From: Bacteroides fragilis NCTC 9343
GTDB taxonomy: Bacteria; Bacteroidota; Bacteroidia; Bacteroidales; Bacteroidaceae
Direction of reading: 5' to 3'
Assembly (NCBI RefSeq): GCF_000025985.1
Contig: NC_003228.3
Span: forward strand, 2,356,001 to 2,420,000
DNA: 64,000 nt
Made by a program: the position numbers and the translations under genes
Notes under the pieces: generated by a model
Database searches by the model: none
What the model was told of the DNA's origin: nothing
Seen by the model: only the letters and a program-made list of their open reading frames with translations
In this document: positions 53,116 through 62,493 of the stretch, one piece after another
Layout of the letters: each line of letters begins with the position of its first letter
How positions within the stretch are numbered: position 1 is the first letter of the stretch

Positions 53116-54456
53116 TTAATAATCAATCTCTTTTTTCTCTCTATTCATCTCATCATCTTCTTTTTGCATGACAGGATCAATATTTGTAGCAGTTATGCAG
53201 AGTGCAAAACCTGTATAAATAATAAAAGGATTTGGATATATCATGACGTCATTGGCGTATGCAGCAATAAAAAAGCCTGCATTTGTACAAAGCCATGCTG
53301 CTAATAATCCTCTTAAACGTTGGTTCATGATTTTAAACATCAGTATCCAAGAGCACCAGGCAAAAAGAGCTCCATGAATCAGTAAATATAATGTCAATCC
53401 AATAATTCCACTTTCTACCCAAACACTTACTAACCAAGAATCCGGTGGATAGGGCATTTGTTCTTTGGGGTTAAATCTTCCACCTTTGGATAGTCCTAAA
53501 CCATATCCCATTGGTCTTTCATCCATTAATACCTTCATTTTTTTTCGATTCTCCACTCGTACTTGATAAGAAGCATCTTCTGTAGGACGAAAAGCCGAAC
53601 GCATTTTACGTATATACTGGTTGCCATTACCAATATTGGTAAAGTAGAAAAAGGAAAAGACACCTATTAAGATGACGCTACTTGTTATAATGGATTTAGT
53701 GTTTTTCGATATTAAAACATACATAAGAATAGCGCCAATTGGAACTGCAACTGCAGCACGTGTACCGGAGATTCCGATACCATATATACCGCAAATCATG
53801 ATAAATGCAAAAAAAACTTTCATCCATCTTTTTTGAACATAAAACATTGCGATACCGAAAGCACTGGCTGCCATAGCCGAGTGAACTCCATAATTGGCCG
53901 CATCAGAGAAACAAGAAAAATAACGGATACCGGACCATATTATATGTGTACGGGCACCACCTAATGTATAAAGGAAATAAAGTTCTTTATCGGTAAAACC
54001 ATGATTCTTTTGCCAATAGCCTTTGATGGTAACTATCAATATAAAGATTCCCCAAATGAATAATAAAGATTCAATACCTTTACGGTCACGGATAGAAATC
54101 GGTACGAGAACTGCACATATAATAGGAATGAATAAATAATGTCCAATACTAATATTCCAGGCTTCCTGTACGTTATTAGGATTTGATATTTCCAATAAAC
54201 AATATATGCCCCATATGAAAAAAAGTAATAATATTATATTGCGAGAATGCGACCAATCTGTCTGACGATTACTACAGGCAATTAAAGTAATAAAAGTCAT
54301 GGGCACTATTATTGCCAAAGTAGCTATCCCAAGCTTCACTTCAATGAATATGCTTGCCAATATTGGCAAAAATTGAAGAGCGAATAGAACATAAAAACTA
54401 CGACTGGATTGATGTGGGTCTCTATTGTATATTTCTTCTTCGTTATTCATCGTCAT
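53116..54456 (-). CDS. wzy: O-antigen-ligase/polymerase-like protein (Wzy)
   Basis: 446 aa, ten or eleven membrane segments. The large periplasmic loop contains RPTEDASYQVRVENRKKMKVLMDERPMGYGLGLSKGGRF, similar to the (R)xxxW...P..GxGxG part of Wzy_C/O-antigen ligase proteins. A polymerase joining flipped repeat units is more likely than a ligase because the co-polymerase gene lies directly upstream (14-base overlap, 54443-54456). Ends with a charged KEDDEMNREKKEIDY tail. Confidence 0.82.
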   Translation of the reverse strand: MTMNNEEEIYNRDPHQSSRSFYVLFALQFLPILASIFIEVKLGIATLAIIVPMTFITLIACSNRQTDWSHSRNIILLLFFIWGIYCLLEISNPNNVQEAWNISIGHYLFIPIICAVLVPISIRDRKGIESLLFIWGIFILIVTIKGYWQKNHGFTDKELYFLYTLGGARTHIIWSGIRYFSCFSDAANYGVHSAMAASAFGIAMFYVQKRWMKVFFAFIMICGIYGIGISGTRAAVAVPIGAILMYVLISKNTKSIITSSVILIGVFSFFYFTNIGNGNQYIRKMRSAFRPTEDASYQVRVENRKKMKVLMDERPMGYGLGLSKGGRFNPKEQMPYPPDSWLVSVWVESGIIGLTLYLLIHGALFAWCSWILMFKIMNQRLRGLLAAWLCTNAGFFIAAYANDVMIYPNPFIIYTGFALCITATNIDPVMQKEDDEMNREKKEIDY

Positions 54457-56659
54457 CGTTATCGTCGTCCTGATAATTTTTTCTTGAATTCTTTTTCCAA
54501 CGGATGAAACTTTCTGTCAGAGCTAATTGTGATAAACGATACAATTGTTTATGTAAGAATGTATATGGGGGCAACATTCCCGTATAAGTTTCAACTTCGT
54601 ACTTAGGGGCCCAATTAAGATAGAGATATGGCGCTTTGCCTAATTGAGCTTTTAATTTTTGTAACAACATTTTGTCTATATCTTTCCAGCCATGATCTGC
54701 AGACGCTATTACTAAATTTAATTGTGCGTCTTGTAGTATAGATACAGGTATGTTGGCACGATTCAAACTTGGTTGCTCAATAATTAAAATATCTTCTTCT
54801 TGTGGTATATACAGGTCTGTTATTGTGTTTGCCAAAGCATATTTCGAAGAATTAGAATCAAAATCAGTCCCGTCACTCAGCATACGTACATGTAGACCTA
54901 TACCTTCCCAATATGCTTTTAGTCTGTTGGCTAAATAGGTTTTCCCACTTCCATCTTCTGTACTGAGCATATTCAAAATGTATGGCATTCCTTCTTTCTT
55001 TTGCGTAAAGAATCGAAGAATAGAACTACTCATATATCGAGTAGCAATGTCTTCGCATTGTTTACTGATGGGACTGAACTTCATAGGAGCAGGGTACGCA
55101 CCTAATACAGGACTTCCTGTTTGTTTTCGCGTACGAACCGAATCTCTTAGAGTACGGTCGATAAATTCTATCAGTAAGAAAAAGGCAATTAACCCTATAA
55201 AACTACCTACGCCAATCATCATAACAATTTTGCGACGATTAGTCGACTCTGAATTAATTGGGTAAGCAGGAGGATTAAGTACTTTTAGAATGGCGGCTGT
55301 CATTTCTAAGCTTTTTTTACGCAATAATGCATCATTGTAGCTTTTTAGATTGGTCAGGTAGTTTTGTTCTGTAAAGTTGATAATTCTTTCTTTTCTTTTA
55401 ATAGTAGTACCCACAGGAGCGAAATGCAAGTATTTTGCATTTAATTCATTGCGGCTTTTTTGTACTATTTTTAGTTCAGCTTTTGCTTTTTCAAATAATA
55501 AAAGCTGATCTAACCATTGTTCTACAATAGTACCTTTGTTTAGACCTTCCTTTGTATATTGACCAGCTACGTATTGGTTGGAAATCTCTGATAGATCTCG
55601 TCTGGTTTGTAATAATTTGTTTTTGTATTCTAAGAGTTGTCTACCACTGTCCTCACTTGAGGTGGAAATTGTTTCCATCTGAGTGATTTTGCCTGTTAGA
55701 TCAGAGGCTTGGTTTATTTTGTCCACTAATTGAACGTTGTGAATGACCCGTTTAATGTTACTGTCCATTTGCTTTTCAAGTTCGTTCAGCATTGCTTTGG
55801 AACTGTTGTAGTTGAATAGTACATCTTGCTCTCTCAGTTCGAACTCTTTGTTGATAGCTGCTATTTCTTTTGTTTCATCATAATAGTTTATAATACGATT
55901 AGTGACATTATATTGTGTAAGATCGTCTTCGTAATTTGTCAATTCTTTACCGATTCGTTTTAATTCTGATCTAAAATATTCTATAACTTTGTCAGTACCT
56001 CCATAACGTAATGCCTGATATTCATTGACGAACTCTTTCATGAGAATTTCAACAGTGTTATATGCAATACCAGGATCACCGGATTGATAGCTTACTCTTA
56101 ATAAATCGCTGCTTCCTTTGCGGTCTACCTTGATGTTTTTTAGGGCTTTATAGCTATAATAAATATGTTGAAAATAGAACAGCCCATAAATGTAGTTGTT
56201 CATATCCGGACGTTCATACTTTTGGAAGTTCTCCATCGTTTTATCTTCACTACTTCTATCAATAAGAGAGATAAGAGTTTTACCATCCTTACTATTTTTC
56301 ATATGATTGTAAGTGAAGTTGTAACAGGCAGAGGTTATGCCTTCGTTGTCTTTATTTGGGTCTCCTTTGACCAAAACACGTGAAAAGAGTCGTAAAGATA
56401 CACGTTTTAAAGTGCTCTCAGCCTGTATTATATTGATAAGGTTATCCATGGAATTTTGAGCTAAGGCCCAGTCTACTTTAGTATTTTCTTCGATACTATA
56501 GCCAGACACAACTCCTGTGTAGAGAGTTGCCTCTACATTATAGCCACCCTTCATATTTCCTGTCAAGTAATAGGCAATAGCAGATATGATGAGAGTTCCT
56601 AATAGAATCCACCATTTGACACGGTATAATGATCGGAAAAGATAGAGTATATAGTCCAT
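54443..56659 (-). CDS. wzc: Wzc-like polysaccharide co-polymerase with degenerate kinase part
   Basis: 738 aa. Two membrane segments, near residues 15-35 and 470-490, enclose a large periplasmic coiled-coil domain of the Wzz type. The cytoplasmic part after residue 495 has a P-loop-like DGSGKTYLANRL (near residue 569), corresponding to the Walker A of BY-kinases, and DILIIEQP where Walker A' / B DxxxxD would be expected; the acidic Walker Asp pair is poor. There is no tyrosine cluster; the C-terminus is instead DDDNDDDE. So chain-length control is likely but tyrosine-kinase activity is doubtful. Starts 10 bases after the outer-membrane protein gene. Confidence 0.8.
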   Translation of the reverse strand: MDYILYLFRSLYRVKWWILLGTLIISAIAYYLTGNMKGGYNVEATLYTGVVSGYSIEENTKVDWALAQNSMDNLINIIQAESTLKRVSLRLFSRVLVKGDPNKDNEGITSACYNFTYNHMKNSKDGKTLISLIDRSSEDKTMENFQKYERPDMNNYIYGLFYFQHIYYSYKALKNIKVDRKGSSDLLRVSYQSGDPGIAYNTVEILMKEFVNEYQALRYGGTDKVIEYFRSELKRIGKELTNYEDDLTQYNVTNRIINYYDETKEIAAINKEFELREQDVLFNYNSSKAMLNELEKQMDSNIKRVIHNVQLVDKINQASDLTGKITQMETISTSSEDSGRQLLEYKNKLLQTRRDLSEISNQYVAGQYTKEGLNKGTIVEQWLDQLLLFEKAKAELKIVQKSRNELNAKYLHFAPVGTTIKRKERIINFTEQNYLTNLKSYNDALLRKKSLEMTAAILKVLNPPAYPINSESTNRRKIVMMIGVGSFIGLIAFFLLIEFIDRTLRDSVRTRKQTGSPVLGAYPAPMKFSPISKQCEDIATRYMSSSILRFFTQKKEGMPYILNMLSTEDGSGKTYLANRLKAYWEGIGLHVRMLSDGTDFDSNSSKYALANTITDLYIPQEEDILIIEQPSLNRANIPVSILQDAQLNLVIASADHGWKDIDKMLLQKLKAQLGKAPYLYLNWAPKYEVETYTGMLPPYTFLHKQLYRLSQLALTESFIRWKKNSRKNYQDDDNDDDE

Positions 56660-56669
56660 AATGTTATGT

Positions 56670-57419
56670 TTATTTTCGTAGAATTGGTGTACGGGTTATA
56701 ACTTCAAGGATCATTAGACTTTTGGTTAACTCAAACCGGCTCTTTTCAAAAGCTTCTAAAGCTGTTGATTGTCTTCCTTTTTCTACAGATAAAGTGCTTG
56801 ATTCTATTGTTCCATTTGCAAAATCTTTTTCGGCAATACTGTATTGAACAGTAGCTAATTCTAAAGCTTCCGCACGTAATGTCAAAACACTTAATTGGGA
56901 TGTCGCTGTTGCGTAAAGCTCAATAATTTCTTTTTTCATATCTTCGAATTTGGCTTCGCGCTCTAAAGCTGCTGTTTTCACATTTAGCTTCTGGCGCCTT
57001 ACACGTGGAGCAAGGTCGAATAACTCGTCAAGAGGAATATTCACGGCCGCTCCTACAGTGTATGTCTGCTGTTTGGAAGTAGAATAATTATATAAAATAG
57101 GTGTTGAAACATCGGTAAATGTATAGTCGTTACCGAACTTTCCCCATTGATAACTTCCCCGTATATTAAAAAAGCTAAGTACCGACCGTCTTTCTTTTGC
57201 CAGCAGTTTGCGTTCGATCTGCTCTTTTACACTGGCAAGTTCATAGATCGGTCCTCCTTTGGCGTTTTCGAATAACAGATCGAGGGGAGGAAGTGAAATG
57301 TTGGTGTAATCTTCCGGGTTTAGTTTTGAGAAATCACTGGTTTCCTGGGCATTTGCGAAAGAAACCGGTGAAAATAGAAGTAGGGGTATACTACATAGTA
57401 TGAATAAAACTCTTTTCAT
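56670..57419 (-). CDS. TolC-like outer-membrane export protein
   Basis: 249 aa, about half the usual TolC length, so one repeat of the duplicated fold. Signal peptide to about residue 24 (SFANAQ). SVKEQIERKLLAKERRSVLSFFNIRGSYQWGKFG gives the helix and outer-membrane strand, and VKTAALEREAKFEDMKKEIIELYATA and QYSIAEKDFANGTIESSTLSVEK give the long coiled-coil helices. Proteins of this sort carry polysaccharide across the outer membrane in some systems. First gene of the exopolysaccharide operon. Confidence 0.8.
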   Translation of the reverse strand: MKRVLFILCSIPLLLFSPVSFANAQETSDFSKLNPEDYTNISLPPLDLLFENAKGGPIYELASVKEQIERKLLAKERRSVLSFFNIRGSYQWGKFGNDYTFTDVSTPILYNYSTSKQQTYTVGAAVNIPLDELFDLAPRVRRQKLNVKTAALEREAKFEDMKKEIIELYATATSQLSVLTLRAEALELATVQYSIAEKDFANGTIESSTLSVEKGRQSTALEAFEKSRFELTKSLMILEVITRTPILRK

Positions 57420-57730
57420 ATCGATGTACTTATTTGTATATATTGTCTGTTTGCTTGTGAAATCCGTGCAAATATAAGATAAATTTGCAACTAATGCCCT
57501 AAATATACCCCTTTTTTTAGAAATAAAGCATCGAATGCAGTAATATTTTATTTAGTGCCTGTTTAAGTTCTGTCGGGAGGGAAGATTTGTTTTCAAGGAT
57601 ATTTCCCCGTCTTTGTGGGAGCATAGCAGGCTATGTGACGCATAAAAACGGGGAGACAGACTGAAAAGAAACTCAAAAACAGGTCGAACCTATATTGAGA
57701 ATTTATTCAGGAAGAATATAAAACAGGTTC
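57420..57730. other. spacer with promoter and nested inverted repeats
   Basis: Holds a minus-strand -7 element for the exopolysaccharide operon (57469-57476), an outer inverted pair CCTGTTT/AAACAGG (57558-57564 and 57677-57683) and an inner pair TCCCCGT/ACGGGGA (57604-57610 and 57648-57654). The structure lies between two minus-strand genes and could terminate the upstream one. No gene seen. Confidence 0.6.
57469..57476 (-). promoter_or_regulatory. -7 element of the exopolysaccharide operon
   Basis: TATATTTG on the minus strand, 50 bases before the TolC-like gene. No invertible-promoter repeats were found around it, unlike the phase-variable capsule loci of B. fragilis. Confidence 0.6.
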
Positions 57731-58984
57731 TCAGAATGCTTCTGTCATGTTGAAGTAGAACAGATTTTGCTTGTTCACCATGTTGCGTCCCAGGTCGAGG
57801 CGGACGTTCATGCGGGGCTGCACTTCAATGCGGAGACCCACACCCATGTTAGGCAGGACACCTTCTATTTTTCCCGGGTTAGGGCCCATGAATCCGCATC
57901 CCGCCCAAGCCACATAGCCCACATGGTTGAGCATGCGCTTCACCCAGTTGCCTTTGTCCGTATTGATCATCTGACGATATTCCGCCATGACGACATGTGA
58001 CGACTTATCACGATATTGGCCCATGTAGTAACCTCGGAGATCGAACGGAGTACCGCTGAGAGCGTATTTGTTGAGAGGGACGTCGCCAAATACGTTTTTC
58101 GTTTGTGCCGTCCAGGCAAGCACGCCACGTTTGCGCAGAGTCTTGTATTGGCGGTAGTCTATCTCCAGGCGGTAGAAATTATTGTCGCTTCCCAGGAACT
58201 TCTGGTACATCATGCCACGGAAGTCGAGGTACATGCCCCGATAGGCGTTGGCGGGCACGTCGCGTGTGTCGTAAGTCAGCAGGAAGCCGACACCGGAACT
58301 GAAGTTCTTATAGCCTTTGTCCGTGCCGCCGGCAGCTTTGTAAGAGGGCTGGTCGACAAGGTATTTGGCCGGATCGTACATGTGATCATAGTTGAGGTCG
58401 ACCTGCGGGCCGGCAAAGAAATTGCTTTCACCCAGGCGGAACAGGAACCAGGGGTTGATCTGTAATCCACTGTATCGGTACTGGCTGGTGGTGTCGCTGC
58501 GCACATAATCTTTATTGGTGCTGTAACCGATGCCGTAAAAGTTTTCTTGTGTATTTTTGTAACTGAACTGTCCGAAGATGCGGAAGCGGTCGCCTTTAAA
58601 GAATAGTTGCGGCTTGGAGAACAAATTGAGTCCGCCGTTGAACATCAGTGCGATGGCTACAGGTACCACGGAGCGTTGCTGGGTGGTGTCGCTCGGGTTC
58701 ATACGAAAAGTCATCAAAGCGCTTCCGCCAATCAGCAGGCCGAAGTCAGGGGTGTAGCTGGGCCCTCCGAGAATGTTGTAATGAAGGTTGCGCCGGGCTA
58801 CCCGCTGACGCCGCAGTTCACGTTTCGAAAGGGCAGGGGTGCTGTCTTGCTTGGCTGTGTCCGTGTTGAATGTGTTGCCGACGGCTGTCTGTCCGTCTTT
58901 TACTGTTGAAATGCCTTTGTCTTGGGCCGCAACGAATGCGGCAGGCATGATCGCCATCAATATACCTATTATATATCTTTTCAT
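57731..58984 (-). CDS. Omp85-superfamily (BamA/TamA barrel) surface protein
   Basis: 417 aa from the ATG at 58984; the frame extends 8 codons further to a TTG, but the ATG opens directly on the signal peptide (KRYIIGILMAIMPAAFVAAQ). No POTRA domains. A barrel follows, with GVGFLLTYDTRDVPANAYRGMYLDF, FDLRGYYMGQYRDKSSHVVMAEYRQ (the LRGY motif of the Omp85 L6 loop) and a terminal strand ending in Phe (YFNMTEAF), the barrel insertion signal. Similar short BamA-like proteins in Bacteroidetes have unknown substrates. Confidence 0.82.
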   Translation of the reverse strand: MKRYIIGILMAIMPAAFVAAQDKGISTVKDGQTAVGNTFNTDTAKQDSTPALSKRELRRQRVARRNLHYNILGGPSYTPDFGLLIGGSALMTFRMNPSDTTQQRSVVPVAIALMFNGGLNLFSKPQLFFKGDRFRIFGQFSYKNTQENFYGIGYSTNKDYVRSDTTSQYRYSGLQINPWFLFRLGESNFFAGPQVDLNYDHMYDPAKYLVDQPSYKAAGGTDKGYKNFSSGVGFLLTYDTRDVPANAYRGMYLDFRGMMYQKFLGSDNNFYRLEIDYRQYKTLRKRGVLAWTAQTKNVFGDVPLNKYALSGTPFDLRGYYMGQYRDKSSHVVMAEYRQMINTDKGNWVKRMLNHVGYVAWAGCGFMGPNPGKIEGVLPNMGVGLRIEVQPRMNVRLDLGRNMVNKQNLFYFNMTEAF

Positions 58985-59091
58985 TGCTTTGTATGAATAT
59001 TGGTGCAAAGGAAACTATTTTATTTGGATAAGTTTTCATCCAAATAGATAATAAATCTAAATACTGTGACAAAAGTTCCGGAAAAGGATAC

Positions 59092-59099
59092 TATTTTTG
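59092..59099 (+). promoter_or_regulatory. -7 element of the C1 peptidase gene
   Basis: TATTTTTG, matching TAnnTTTG, 49 bases before the start codon. Confidence 0.5.
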
Positions 59100-59147
59100 C
59101 AAAAGAAAAAGGAGAAGACTCCTTTATTAACCAAATTACTTTACCAC

Positions 59148-60545
59148 ATGAATAAACGAATATTATCTGTTTTTGCTCTAAGTGCCGCATTCCTAACCGT
59201 ATGCGCGCAGCAAGACAAGGGAGGTATCAGTCCGGAAATGCTGAACCAAATCAAACAAAGCTACCAAGGCACGACAACCGACAAAGCCATCCGCAATGCA
59301 ATCGGTAACAATGACATCCGCAAGCTGGCGCTGAATCAGGACAACCTGAAGGGGATGGATACTCACTTTTCCATCAAAGTTGACTCAAAAGGAATTACAG
59401 ATCAGAAGTCGTCGGGCCGTTGCTGGCTGTTCACCGGGCTGAACGTGATGCGTGCCAAAGCAATAGCCCGGTATGGACTGGGGTCTTTTGAATTTTCGCA
59501 GAACTACAACTTCTTCTGGGATCAGCTGGAGAAGGCCAATCTTTTCCTGCAGGGCGTTATCGATACCCGCGAAAAGCCGATGGATGACAAAATGGTGGAA
59601 TGGCTCTTCCGCAATCCGCTGAGTGATGGCGGCACGTTTACCGGGGTGGCCGACATTGTCTCTAAATATGGCCTGGTACCCAAAGAGGTGATGCCCGAGA
59701 CGAACAGCAGTGAGAATACATCGCGCATGGCAGGGCTGATTGCCGAAAAACTGCGTGAGTATGGTCTGCAACTGCGCGACCGCGCCGCAAAGGGGGCCAA
59801 ACAGCCTGCGCTCGAGAAGGACAAGACGGAGATGCTGGGCACCGTATACCGTATGCTGGTGCTCAACCTGGGCATTCCTCCCACCGAGTTTACCTGGACA
59901 CGCAAGGACGAGAAGGGAAATCCGGTAGAGACTGCACAATATACGCCGATGTCTTTCCTGGAAAAATATGGTGACAAGAACCTGCTGGATAACTACGTGA
60001 TGCTGATGAATGATCCGAGCCGCGAATATTATAAATGTTACGAAATTGATTTTGACCGCCACCGCTACGACGGACGTAACTGGACCTACGTCAATCTGCC
60101 TGCTGACGAAATCAAGGAGATGGCCATCGCATCACTGAAGGACAGCACAATGATGTATTTCTCGTGCGATGTGGGCAAATTCCTGAACTCGGAGCGAGGA
60201 TTGCTCGACGTGAACAATTATGATTATGCATCGCTGATGGGAACTACCTTCGGGATGGACAAAAAACAACGCGTGCAGACGTTTGCCAGTGGATCGAGCC
60301 ATGCCATGACTCTGATGGCGGTGGATGTCAAAGATAATAAACCGGTGAAATGGATGGTAGAAAACAGTTGGGGGGCAACCAACGGCTATCAGGGACATCT
60401 GATTATGACGGATGAATGGTTTGATGAATACATGTTCCGCCTGGTAGTGGAGAAGAAATTCGCAACTCCCAAGGTGTTGGAAATCCTGAAACAGAAACCA
60501 ATCCGTTTGCCTGCTTGGGACCCGATGTTTGCACCGGAACAGTGA
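59148..60545 (+). CDS. pepC: exported C1 peptidase, aminopeptidase C / bleomycin hydrolase family
   Basis: 465 aa from the ATG at 59148; the TTG at 59097 precedes the promoter region's end and is not used. An N-terminal signal peptide (ILSVFALSAAFLTVCAQQ) with LTVC may be a lipobox, which would make it a lipoprotein. Catalytic residues: Cys92 in QKSSGRCWLFTGLN, His385 in SSHAMTLMAVDV, Asn406 in VENSWG. All three and the oxyanion Gln are present. Peptides would be trimmed in the periplasm or outer surface, unlike the cytoplasmic enzyme of other bacteria. Confidence 0.9.
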   Translation: MNKRILSVFALSAAFLTVCAQQDKGGISPEMLNQIKQSYQGTTTDKAIRNAIGNNDIRKLALNQDNLKGMDTHFSIKVDSKGITDQKSSGRCWLFTGLNVMRAKAIARYGLGSFEFSQNYNFFWDQLEKANLFLQGVIDTREKPMDDKMVEWLFRNPLSDGGTFTGVADIVSKYGLVPKEVMPETNSSENTSRMAGLIAEKLREYGLQLRDRAAKGAKQPALEKDKTEMLGTVYRMLVLNLGIPPTEFTWTRKDEKGNPVETAQYTPMSFLEKYGDKNLLDNYVMLMNDPSREYYKCYEIDFDRHRYDGRNWTYVNLPADEIKEMAIASLKDSTMMYFSCDVGKFLNSERGLLDVNNYDYASLMGTTFGMDKKQRVQTFASGSSHAMTLMAVDVKDNKPVKWMVENSWGATNGYQGHLIMTDEWFDEYMFRLVVEKKFATPKVLEILKQKPIRLPAWDPMFAPEQ

Positions 60546-61109
60546 ACGCTTTTGAACGATCGGCGATGAACGGTTGTTGAACGGCGAACGATCAACGGTC
60601 GGAAATAAATACGGATTGACCGTCGATGGATGGGCCGGTAATCGGTAACATAGAAATGAAAGGGTGTAGCCATACGGGAAGGAGGGCTACACCCTTTTTG
60701 TGTTAAGGCTACACCTTCAGCCCCGTATGGCTACACCCTTTTTTCTTAAAATTATCCCTCAGTGCTGCCGGAGATTGCTTCCTTCCGTCATCTTCTTCTG
60801 CTACATCTCTCTGCATCCCTTCGTTATCCGTTGTTAACCGTTCCTCGTTTAAAAACACTGATCGTTTAGAATTAACCACCGTTAATAGTTCACAGTTAAT
60901 CACCGTTAACGGTCCATCGTTCAACAACCGTTCATCGTCGATCGTTCAAAACCCTTCCTCGTTTTTTTAGCCTTTTTTATCTATTGATGCTTGTTCAAAG
61001 GGTGAATTACGGAGAAATTTCCGTAATTCCTTTCATTTTTCCTCTTTATTCACATTATTATTTATTACTTTTGCGGGCAAATTATGAAACCATTATTTTA
61101 TATAATCAC
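60546..61109. repeat. 560-base spacer of nested inverted repeats
   Basis: An outer pair of 33 bases, 60550-60582 and 60919-60951, is complementary at 32 of 33. Inside, AGGGTGTAGCCATACGGG (60661-60678) can pair either with 60685-60695 to form a short hairpin followed by T5, a likely pepC terminator, or with its full complement at 60722-60739. Many further GTTAACGG/CCGTTAAC and GATCGTT words fill the rest. No gene is seen. Ends with the nqr promoter. Confidence 0.75.
61066..61073 (+). promoter_or_regulatory. -7 element of the nqr operon
   Basis: TACTTTTG, matching TAnnTTTG, 37 bases before the nqrA start. Confidence 0.65.
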
Positions 61110-62462
61110 ATGGCAAATGTAATAAAGTTACGTAAAGGCCTTGACATCAACCTGAAAGGAAAAGCTGCTGAAGAGCTCTCAACGGTGAAAGAACCGGGAT
61201 TCTACGCACTCGTACCCGATGATTTCCCAGGAGTGACTCCGAAGGTGGTGGTGAAAGAGCAGGAATATGTGATGGCCGGGGGACCCTTGTTTATCGACAA
61301 GAATCATCCTGAAGTGAAATTTGTTTCGCCCGTTAGCGGCGTTGTAACAAGCGTGGAGCGCGGTGCACGCCGTAAGGTGCTGAACATCGTGGTGGAGGCT
61401 GCCGCAGAGCAGGATTACGAAGAATTCGGCAAGAAGGACGTATCCAAACTCGATGGCGAGGCTGTGAAAGCTGCACTCTTGGAAGCTGGTATGTTTGCAT
61501 TTATGAAACAGCGTCCGTATGACGTGATTGCCGATCCGACAGTCGCTCCGCGGGCTATCTTCATCTCTGCTTTCGACAGCAACCCGCTGGCACCCGATTT
61601 CGAATACGTTCTGAAAGGGGAAGAAGCTAATTTCCAGACAGGACTGGATGCCCTGGCTAAAATAGCCAAAACGTATCTGGGTATCAGCATCAAACAAAAA
61701 TCGACAGCCCTGACACAGGTTAAAAATGTCACAGTAACCGTATTTGACGGACCGAACCCTGCCGGAAATGTAGGGGTACAAATCAATCACGTAGCTCCCG
61801 TAGTGAAAGGTGAGACGGTGTGGACTATCGGCGCGGAAGCCGTAATCTTCATCGGACGTCTGTTCAATACCGGACGGGTGGACCTGACCCGTACCGTAGC
61901 CGTTACAGGATCTGAAGTGGTGAAACCTGCTTATTGCAAACTGAAAGTCGGCGCACTGCTGACTCATGTGTTTGCCGGAAACGTGACGAAGGACAAAGAG
62001 TTGCGTTACATCAGCGGCAATGTGCTGACAGGCAAACAAGTGAAGCCGAACGGATTCCTGGGCGCTTTCGACAGCCAGCTCACAGTGATTCCCGAAGGTG
62101 ACGACATCCACGAAATGCTGGGATGGATTATGCCCCGTTTCAATCAGTTCAGCGTCAACCGCTCGTATTTCAGCTGGTTGATGGGGAATAAGAAGGAGTA
62201 TGTGCTCGATGCCCGTATCAAGGGAGGCGAACGCCACATGATTATGTCCGGCGAATACGACAAAGTATTCCCGATGGACATTCTGCCTGAATTCCTGATC
62301 AAAGCAATCATTGCCGGGGACATCGACCGCATGGAAGCTCTGGGTATCTACGAAGTGGCGCCCGAAGACTTTGCTTTGTGCGAATTTGTCGACTCTTCGA
62401 AACTGGAATTGCAACGCATCGTTCGTGCCGGACTCGATATGCTTCGTGCTGAAATGATGTAA
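61110..62462 (+). CDS. nqrA: Na+-translocating NADH:quinone reductase subunit A
   Basis: 450 aa from the ATG at 61110, the usual length; the frame's earlier ATG at 60984 lies upstream of the promoter. ANVIKLRKGLDINLKGKA is the NqrA N-terminus (family: MIxIkkGLDlPIxG), FVSPVSGVVTSVERGARRKVLNIVV matches the family's barrel-sandwich part, and APRAIFISAFDSNPLAPDF is a strongly conserved stretch. NqrA carries the quinone-binding part on the cytoplasmic side of the complex. Followed 31 bases later by nqrB. Confidence 0.93.
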   Translation: MANVIKLRKGLDINLKGKAAEELSTVKEPGFYALVPDDFPGVTPKVVVKEQEYVMAGGPLFIDKNHPEVKFVSPVSGVVTSVERGARRKVLNIVVEAAAEQDYEEFGKKDVSKLDGEAVKAALLEAGMFAFMKQRPYDVIADPTVAPRAIFISAFDSNPLAPDFEYVLKGEEANFQTGLDALAKIAKTYLGISIKQKSTALTQVKNVTVTVFDGPNPAGNVGVQINHVAPVVKGETVWTIGAEAVIFIGRLFNTGRVDLTRTVAVTGSEVVKPAYCKLKVGALLTHVFAGNVTKDKELRYISGNVLTGKQVKPNGFLGAFDSQLTVIPEGDDIHEMLGWIMPRFNQFSVNRSYFSWLMGNKKEYVLDARIKGGERHMIMSGEYDKVFPMDILPEFLIKAIIAGDIDRMEALGIYEVAPEDFALCEFVDSSKLELQRIVRAGLDMLRAEMM

Positions 62463-62493
62463 TTCATAACACATAATTTATAATTCATAATTA

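Noticed and set aside
57420-57560. Invertible promoter of a phase-variable capsule locus
   Set aside because: I found no inverted repeat pair of the type used by the B. fragilis Mpi invertase flanking the promoter.
59097-59147. Extended TTG start for the C1 peptidase, and the same kind of extension for the Omp85-like gene (58985-59008) and ettA (29188)
   Set aside because: The extra residues are low-complexity, fall at or before promoter elements, and push the signal peptide or family N-terminus inward.
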